Shown: positions 57,227 to 64,000 of the stretch, one piece after another
How positions within the stretch are numbered: the stretch's first letter is position 1
Layout: each line of letters starts with the position of its first letter
Origin: Limonium bicolor
Lineage: Eukaryota; Streptophyta; Magnoliopsida; Caryophyllales; Plumbaginaceae
NCBI GenBank assembly: GCA_023374045.1
Contig: CM041778.1
Coordinates: 92,568,839-92,632,838, forward strand
Direction of reading: 5' to 3'
DNA: 64,000 nt
Made by a program: the position numbers and the translations under genes
Notes under the pieces: generated by a model
Database searches by the model: none
Told to the model about the DNA's origin: nothing
Seen by the model: the letters and a program-made list of their open reading frames with translations, nothing else

Positions 57227-58885
57227 TTTTTTTTTAGTAAACTTGAGATATTCATTCATACAATATAATAAAAATCACTCAAATTAAGGGAATAGAAGAT
57301 CCCTATCATTTGAGTGTAGAGTAGTTTGATGAGGATGGAAACACGCTCCCATTTCCTCCTTAGACAAAAACCACCAACTCCCTGACTCAGAGTTAGAACA
57401 TAGCTACTCATAAGATAGACATACTTAAATACATAAAAAGAGTAAATAAGGCGAGACCTAAACTTAGGATCTTGCAAACTACTTATTTCCATCACCATAG
57501 CTCTTTCTTTGCGATTGCCATCATCAACCAGAGTCTTCTTAGCCAACTTAAAAACTACTTCATAACACATGCTATGGCCACCCACCTGAAAAGCAAGCTC
57601 CAAAGCAATTGAACATGTTATGAAAATAGCTAAACGCACATTGAGAGTGCTGAGATTGAGATTGTTGTAAACCCTACAAGATAGGACTTCCGCATCAAAA
57701 GAACTAGTAGTCACCCCCTTCCTGACCCTTCGTTTGTGTTTCAACTCGCCGACTAGAGCCATCCTGAAAGACTTGTGATCTAGACCATACCACATGCTGT
57801 GGATACCCACCAGAGAGGCAAGCTCCACTGCAGTTTGACGTGTAATGGTACCAGATAAAGGCACTTTGATAGTGCTGGAGAAGAGACTGTAGACCACCAA
57901 CCAAGGAAAATCTTGCATACAAGAGGATCCGATATTGAAGTAGTACCCATTCCAAAAAACTTGATCCATAAGGGTAAAGCTGGATATTGGAGCCTCTAAC
58001 AAGAGGGAGTAAAGCTGTAATCCAAAGACCCAGCAAAAATAAATTTTCCACTGAAGAACCAAAACGACTCGCGTGCATCTGCTCCATTCAACATTCCGAA
58101 CTTGGTAATTCAAAAACATAGCAAAACTGACAGCTTCAGTGAACCAACTTGACCAACAACAACCCATCTTAAAGTAATAAAACAACCTGGATCACACGAC
58201 CAAAAGAGAAACCCTCCACAGAAGCACAAGCACAAGAGTAGGGGCAAAAAACTCCCTCAAACCAAAGGGAAACAACGCTGAGACAAAGACACACACAACA
58301 GGACACCTGCAAACCCCCACCAGAGTCGAACAACGCGGCACTGGAATAATCTGCACAAACTAAATCAACCAATAGACCAGTCCCAAGAACAACCTGCTCA
58401 CCAAATCTCCTAACCACTTCTATCTAGCCAATCTCACCAAACCACAGTACCGCTAGAGAGCCGAGAACAATGACCAGACAGAATTGAAATCGAAAGCAAA
58501 CTAGTTCAGAGATCACACCCACTGATTTCACCTATTATATTTGAGGGTGACGAAGCTCCGGCGCCTGCACCCTGTTCCAGCTCCACTCGAACGCTAGCAG
58601 GTCAGGAGCAAGATCCCGGTCGAGCAATGACGAAGCTTCACTCGAACTGAAGCACACAGACCCCTCGGATTTGAAGTTCGCCTCGACCACCACCAACTAC
58701 AGAAGCCCCAGGAGAATAAAGCTTGCCAACCCGAGAAGACCCGAAGAAACCAAAAGCCACCGACGACAAACACCTGGGGGTGAGGAAGGGGCAACACTCG
58801 CTGACGAACCAGACGAGAAAAATGAGAACGATGGAAGTCGCCTCAGTATCGCTTCCAGAGAGGAGAGCGAACTTGTTCGAAAACC
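57227..58885 (-). mobile_element. Unclassified poly(A) retroposon with 17-bp target duplication
   Basis: A 1659-bp insert flanked by ATATGTTCTTATATTTC (57210-57226 and 58886-58902). The left edge is a run of nine T, i.e. a poly(A) tail on the minus strand after TCTCAAGTTTACT. These are marks of target-primed reverse transcription (LINE machinery). No RT, endonuclease or pol III boxes were found. It could be a non-autonomous retroposon, a LINE derivative or a retrocopied transcript. The minus strand carries a 309-residue frame (57256-58185) described separately. Confidence 0.75.
57256..58185 (-). other. 309-residue open frame in the retroposon, internally repeated
   Basis: Starts MFYYFKMGCCWSSW and runs to a stop at 57256. 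It has two similar segments of about 70 residues: VELASLVGIHSMWYGLDHK and LELAFQVGGHSMCYEVVFK align, and the DNA repeats at an offset of about 225 bp (CACATGCTGTGG at 57791, CACATGCTATGG at 57566). Hydrophobic stretches are frequent, but no signal or known domain was recognised. It may be a real protein of a retrocopied gene or an accidental frame. Confidence 0.4.
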
Positions 58886-58902
58886 ATATGTTCTTATATT
58901 TC

Positions 58903-59449
58903 AGTCGTGATTGATTGGCTTTCTAATTTTCCTGTTTTTCTTGTGAATTGATGTAAGTCTAATTTGAAATCTAAACATTTGTGTTGTGTTAAAAAATTAA
59001 TTTAATTAGTGAAAAAAATATGTAACTAAAGAAAAAAATGTGGTGTGTTAAATATTTCAAAGTTCTTATCATGTTTAATATATCATATTCAAATATTATA
59101 TAAATCTGGGTTGCTATTTGCGGCACACTTTTAACAAACACTGTAATATTCAAAACATGCTATAATGTACTGCTGAACCTTTTTTTTTAAAAAAAATATA
59201 GTTAAAATATGAAAGCTAGTTGTAAAAGACACTAAACGCTATTTTCATGTTGTTTTTTTTAAGCTTGGTTAATTAAAGTTATAAACATTTTACTATATTG
59301 TCCGAAAACACTTTGGAAATTCATTTAAATTTCTTGTAGCTTTCTTTTTAAACAAACTATTATCCACTAGCATCAATAGCTAAAATAACCTGAAAAATAT
59401 TATTTTGGCGTATATTTTATTGATTGAAGATATAGACATTATATTAAAG
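58903..59449. other. AT-rich spacer
   Basis: No gene or element recognised; contains A- and T-runs (for example near 59180-59200). Confidence 0.5.
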
Positions 59450-59567
59450 AAAGGAGAATCTGCCCGTTACCCAGGAGAACGCGCCCCACGCGCGTCTCCT
59501 TCCCCCCACCCAAAATCCTCGCCTCGCTCTGCATCCCCCCCTTTCCTGACTCACTGTTCCGGCGCCC

Positions 59568-61570
59568 ATGGGGCGTTCTCGCCCGCCGAGGCTTCCTCCG
59601 CCCACTGCCTCTGTTGAGTCCCCAGCTGAAGGCGTCTCTGTTGAAGCTGTTGGAGGACCGGCGCTGCTCTCTGGCGATGGAGCCCCTTCCCTCCATCCCA
59701 CTCCTGCGCAGATGGCTTCTTCTGGAGATGAGAAAAGATCCAGCGCGAGTGGCGTCTCTGTTCATGCTGAAGACAGGCCACTAATCTTCAGTGGCGATGG
59801 AGCTCCCTCCCTCCAACCCCCTCCTGCGCAATCGCCTTCCACTGGAGATGCGATCGGTGCCAGCCTGGTTGAATCCCCTTCTCCAAGCGCCACTGGTAAG
59901 GCATCCCCGCTGTTGGCTCGTGCTGCTGTTGGAGGCAAATCAGGCGCGGCCAAGCAGTCCCCTGCTGCTGTTGTTTCTGGTGTGAATACTCCAGGTGGTC
60001 GGGTGCAGCCAAGGCGCTCCAATAGAGTGGCGCAGTCTGCTCTTCTGCCTGTCAACCACCCCCTGTCCCGGTCAACCTCTCTTCCCGCTGCAACTGCCCC
60101 TCCGTCCAATTTCCTTCAGGCTTCTGTTGTCAGTTCAGGACATTTGGAGGCGCTGGTCCCAGGTAGTGACCTCCCCTCAATCGAACTGGTGGTTGATTTA
60201 GAGGCCGATGCTGGTGCTGCTTCTGATAGTGATGCCGAGCCCCCTGAAGCGTTCTCTTCGCTCCATCCCGTAGGCGAGCCAGGACCAATTCTGCCCGTCT
60301 CTTCGGTGGCTCCCAAGTCTGATGCGTGGCGTGCCCGACGTATCTCCAAGCGTCCAACTCCAGGTATAACTCCTATCCCTCCATCCTTGGCTGCCTCCGG
60401 GTCCTCAAACCCGGCTTCGTTCTTAGATATTCTTCTGGCTAAACAAAAAGGTTTTTCTGGTATGTCCTTGAGTTCTGATTTATGCGATGCTATGGAGGAT
60501 GATAGCCCAATTGTGTCCTTAGTCGAAGAGGATTTGGCATCTGAAATAGATTATTGGAAGCACTCTCTAGTTGGACACCTGTGGGGAAGAAAGTATGGTT
60601 TTAACTTAGTGAGGGACTTTGTCAGACGGGCCTGGAGTTTTGTCCCAACCCCTCAAATCTTGCATCATGTGGAGGGGTGGTACATGTTTAAGTTTGATAA
60701 GGAAGAGGACCTAGAACTTGTCCTTAGCAAAGGCCCCTGGCTTTTAAACTCCTCCCCCCTTGTGCTTAAGAAGTGGTCCTCTGATATCTCTTTTAACCCC
60801 AAGGATCTAAATTGCATCCCTGTATGGATCCAGCTCCCCAGACTGCCTATTAGTCTTTGGTCCCGCTCGAGCCTTAGTAAAATTTGCTCTAAACTTGGTA
60901 CTCCCCTTCACACTGACCAGCCCACTGCTGACAAATCCCGCATTTCCTTCGCCAGAGTCCTAGTGGAAGTGGACTTCAATTTAGAGTTGGTGAGAGAAGT
61001 GGAAATCCGTACTCCCACGGGTGTTCTCTCTCAACCTGTGACTTATGAGTGGGAACCTGTTACCTGCTCTTCCTGCAAGCTTCTTGGCCACCCCGCTCAC
61101 CGCTGTCCCTCTTCTCAGGCCCCCCTGTCCCCAAGCAGTCTCACCCGTCTAAAGCTCGGAAAGGCCTTCCTCCTTCCTCCAACCCCCTTCCTCTACTCCC
61201 TACCCCTGCCCTTCCCCCGCTCACTTCCATTGTCCCGCCATCGACTGCCCTCCCTCCGGTTTGGCGCCCTGTTAAGACCGGTAATAAGTCTGCTGTCCCT
61301 AGGAACCTCTCCTCAGCCCCTTCCTCCCCCTTAGCGCCTAAACCACCCATTAGCAGATCGTCATCTCTTCCCTCCCTCTCCCCTATGTCCCCATCGCTAC
61401 GCCTCATTCTTGAGCCCCTTCCGACGGACTCCTGGAAGCTCGTCCCTCCTAAGCCCAAGCCATCTCCCCTTCCCGTGGAGGTCCCCCCCATCCAGCTTGC
61501 TAACTCCTTCTCCCTTTTCGAGCTTGACCCTTTTGTAGCTGACTCCTCCTCCCCCTCCACCCTCCTATGA
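59568..61570 (+). pseudogene. LINE ORF1 (DUF4283, CCHC knuckle), one frameshift
   Basis: From MGRSRPPRLPPPTASV. A Ser/Pro/Ala-rich N-terminal half includes a repeated block (GDGAPSLHPTPAQ and GDGAPSLQPPPAQ). A DUF4283 domain lies at about residues 310-450 (DYWKHSLVGHLWGRKYGF, GPWLLNSSPLVLKKWS, CIPVWIQLPRLP), and the zinc knuckle is CSSCKLLGHPAHRC near 61064. A frameshift near 61130 moves the C-terminal part (PKQSHPSKARKGLPP to SSSPSTLL) into another frame, ending TGA at 61568. DUF4283 ORF1 proteins bind the element RNA. Without the frameshift it would be about 667 aa. Confidence 0.9.
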
Positions 61571-64000
61571 AGATTGTCATTTGGAATATTAGGGGCTGCA
61601 ATGACCCCACAAAACTTAGAGAAATCAAACTGTTTGTTAGGACCCAAAATCTCTGTGTCATTGCCCTTTTGGAAACCCGAGTTTCCGCTCTAAACTCTAC
61701 AGCCATCTTTTCTCGCCACTTCCCCTCCTGGAGCGTCCTCCATAATTACCCTGCCCATCCTAACGGTCGTATCTGGATCCTTTTTGATCCCTCCCGTATT
61801 ACCCTCTCCCCCGTTCTCTCTTCAGCCCAAATGTTAACTTGCCAAGCCTCAGCCCCTGGCTCCCTCCCCTTCACCCTTTCTGTTGTGTATGGTCACAACA
61901 ACCCTGCTCTTCAATCCCTCTTATGGTCCGAAATTGGGAACCTTAGCAATTCCACCCCTGGGCCTTGGATGGTGGCAGGTGATTTCAATAATATCCTGTT
62001 TGCCAATGAAAGGGAGAGCTGCCGCCCCTCGCCACCAAGGGATTATGAAGAATTTGCGGACTGTGTTGCTAGGGCGGAGCTTAATGACCTCCGCTATTAC
62101 GGTCGTCTTTTCACCTGGTGGAATAACTAGTATGGTCACGATCGTGTGCTAGGTAAAATTGACCGAGCACTAGTGAATGAAGCTTGGGTAGCTTCTTTCC
62201 CTCTCAGCTTCTGCTCCTTTCCCCCCCCCCCCCCCGCTCGTCTCTGACCATAGCCCTATTATCATCACCTTACCGCGCGCTGCCCCCTCAAATAAGAGCT
62301 TCAAGTTCCTCAATCTCTGGGCAAAGGACCCCTCTTTCCTCCCATTAGTCAATGATATTTGGAAGACTCCCATTGAGGGGAGCAGACTCTTCACTGTTGT
62401 CAAGAGACTTCGCCTTCTCAAAGGTAAGCTCACTGCCCTCCACAAGACTGAATTCAGCGCCCTCTTTCTCAAGGCTCAATCTATCAGAGAGGAGCTCAAT
62501 GACACCCAGCTGCGGCTTGATAGTGACCCCTGGAACTCTACTCTTATCTCCAAAGAGAAATCTCTGAGGCATGCTCTTCGTGTTCGCGACCACCAAGAGC
62601 TTATCTTCCTCCGTCAACTCTCTAAGATCCGTTGGCTCAAATTAGCTGACGCGAATACCGCATTCTTCCATAGAGCAATAAAGGCTAGACGAAATAAGAA
62701 TTCCATCGCCACTATCACCAATGATCTTGGATTGGAGCTTACTGCCCCTGATGATATCGCTAACTGTCTTATTTCCCATTTCAAGGGCATTATGGGTACT
62801 AGGGATCCTCCCACGCTTCCTCTCGCTGACTTTAACCTAGACAACACCAGAACCCTAGGCCACTCCAGCTGGGCTCCCCTTCTTAGAGTTGTGGACAATG
62901 CTGAAATCAAGTCAGCCCTCTTCTCCATAGGGGACGATAAAGCTCCAGGTCCGGATGGATTCTCCTCCAAATTTTTTAAAACAGCGTGGCCCATCATTGG
63001 TGAGGACCTCAGTCTGGCTATCAAAAGTTTTTTCCACAGCGGATCTATGCTTAAGGAGATCAACTCGACCCTCATCGCCCTGATTCCCAAAACTGACTCC
63101 GCTTCCACCCCCAGTGACTTTAGGCCCATCTCCTGCTGTAATACTATCTACAAGATCATAAGCAAAATTTTAGCTGTGAGGCTTAAAGAGATTCTCCCTG
63201 ATATTGTCAAGGAGAGCCAGGGGGCCTTCATTAAGGGGCGTCTCATTACGGATAATATTCAGCTGTGCTCTTGCTTAATGAAACACTACCAACGAGCCCA
63301 TATATCACCCCGTTGCATGATGAAGATGGACATCAGAAAGGCCTTTGATACGGTAGATTGGGGTTTCCTCAGCGACACCTTGTCTTTCCTAAACTTCCCA
63401 CCCATTTTCACCAACTGGATTATGCAATGTGTCTCCTCCACCTCGTTCTCATTTAGCCTGAATGGCTCCCTCACGGGGCACTTCAGAGGTGCGCGGGGAT
63501 TACGCCAAGGGGACCCTCTCTCTCCCTACCTTTTTGTCCTTGTCATGGATATGTTTTCTCGCCTGCTTGACCAGCTCCCCCAAGATCCTGATTTCAGATA
63601 CCACCCTTCCTGTAAAACCCTTAATGTTTCCCACCTTTTTTTCGCGGACGATGCTCTACTCTTTTGTAGAGGGGACCAAACCTCCATATCCCGTATGCTC
63701 AGTAAGATCAATCGATTCTCCGAAGCTTCGGGTCTGAAGCTCAATCCTTCCAAATGTGATATCTTCCTTGGAGGGGTCAGCCCATCCATTGCTAACTCCA
63801 TCATCTCCTCCACCGGGTTCAATCAGGGATCCTTCCCCTTCCGCTATTTGGGCATCCCCATCTCGGCCAGGAAACCTAAATCCTCGGACTTCGCTCCTCT
63901 GATCGACAATGTTCAAAAGGCTATCTCTTCCTGGGGTAGCAAGCACCTTTCCTTTGCAGGGCGTCTCACTCTTATCCAAAGTACCCTGTTTGGCATCATC
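61567..64000 (+). pseudogene. LINE ORF2 (endonuclease and reverse transcriptase), one stop and one frameshift, partial
   Basis: The ATG overlaps the ORF1 stop as ATGA. Endonuclease 61567-62260: MKIVIWNIRGCNDPTKLREI, ALLETRV, GDFNNILF, FTWWNN. A TAG at 62128 replaces the expected Gln codon of WWNNQ, and a C-run near 62219-62235 shifts the frame just before DHSPIIITLP. From about 62246 the frame is open to the window end (about 585 codons). It includes DANTAFFHRAIKARRNKN, DKAPGPDGFSSKFFK, LIALIPKTDS, FRPISCCNTIYKIISKIL, GRLITDNIQL, MDIRKAFDTVDW, GLRQGDPLSPYLF and FADDALLF. Catalytic RT residues are intact. Two single lesions separate it from a full frame. Confidence 0.93.
62219..62235 (+). repeat. 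Poly-C tract in LINE ORF2
   Basis: A run of about 15-17 C that changes the reading frame by one between the endonuclease and RT parts; runs of this length are prone to slippage and also to assembly error. Confidence 0.8.

Larger units (their letters stand above)
59450..64000 (+). mobile_element. L1-type LINE, recent-looking, cut by the window end
   Basis: A sharp change from AT-rich DNA to GC-rich sequence near 59450 marks the likely 5' end. ORF1 (59568-61570) and ORF2 (61567 onward) follow. RT is open and has an intact FADD box up to position 64000. The zf-RVT and RNase H regions, the tail and the target duplication would lie beyond the window. Confidence 0.92.

Noticed and set aside
59762..60357. 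Minus-strand open frames opposite LINE ORF1
   Set aside because: Low-complexity mirror of the Ser/Pro/Ala-rich ORF1; no start context or domain.
61049..61570. A separate 173-residue gene at the end of LINE ORF1
   Set aside because: It is the frameshifted C-terminal part of ORF1; its first residues overlap the same zinc-knuckle DNA in another frame.
1..64000. CRISPR arrays, bacterial operons, phage genes
   Set aside because: All evidence is plant nuclear; repeated units are LTRs and minisatellites, with no regular spacer pattern.

Overview
This is a plant (eudicot-type) nuclear chromosome segment. The evidence is a spliced plant villin gene with GT-AG introns, the first exon of a glucose-6-phosphate 1-epimerase-like gene, and a dense mix of plant transposon families (Ale-type copia, Athila-type and Tekay/Del-type gypsy, L1-type LINEs with DUF4283 ORF1, hAT and Stowaway MITEs, a tRNA-derived SINE). 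No species can be named from the sequence. About three quarters of the window is transposable-element DNA, mostly nested, and target-site duplications (TSDs) at the junctions allow most insertion events to be ordered.

Layout: (1) 1-10707 lies inside or beyond the first intron of the minus-strand epimerase-like gene. It holds a decayed LINE (about 300-3580) split by two hAT MITEs, and a deleted gypsy element (3588-10128, TSD TTGAC) whose 5' LTR is split by a copia element (5046-9979, TSD GGCCA) with almost identical LTRs but a dead polyprotein. (2) 10708-10824 is the only visible epimerase exon, with a TATA-like box and a Stowaway MITE upstream. (3) 11434-16190 is AT-rich spacer followed by a probable gypsy LTR remnant. 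(4) 16199-24419 is a hAT MITE split by a pol-less Athila-type element (16209-23960, TSD GCGGA) that carries an extra inverted LTR between two copies of part of gag. (5) 25182-31367 is a full-length but dead minus-strand LINE with a 13-bp TSD. (6) 32835-40475 is an intact minus-strand villin gene, 22 coding exons, 957 aa, including an 11-nt microexon and an intronic SINE. (7) 41772-55617 is a short non-autonomous LTR element in LTR-internal-LTR-internal-LTR form (TSD ATTTT). Its last LTR is split by a Tekay-type gypsy (44851-54940), one LTR of which is split by an Athila/Tat-like solo LTR (45388-47061, TSD ATTAT). (8) 57227-58885 is an unrecognised poly(A) retroposon with a 17-bp TSD. (9) From about 59450 to the window end is a plus-strand LINE whose reverse transcriptase is open and catalytically intact to the edge.

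Host function is limited to two genes: villin (actin filament bundling and severing) and the start of the carbohydrate epimerase. All other coding-looking sequence belongs to mobile elements. The points I find most interesting are the inverted-LTR Athila composite (a potential 1.5-kb hairpin), the tandem short LTR element with three LTRs, the copia element inactivated mainly by C-to-T/G-to-A changes despite near-identical LTRs, the unclassified 1.66-kb retroposon with internal repeats, and the villin microexon. I see no evidence for a wholly novel biochemical system.
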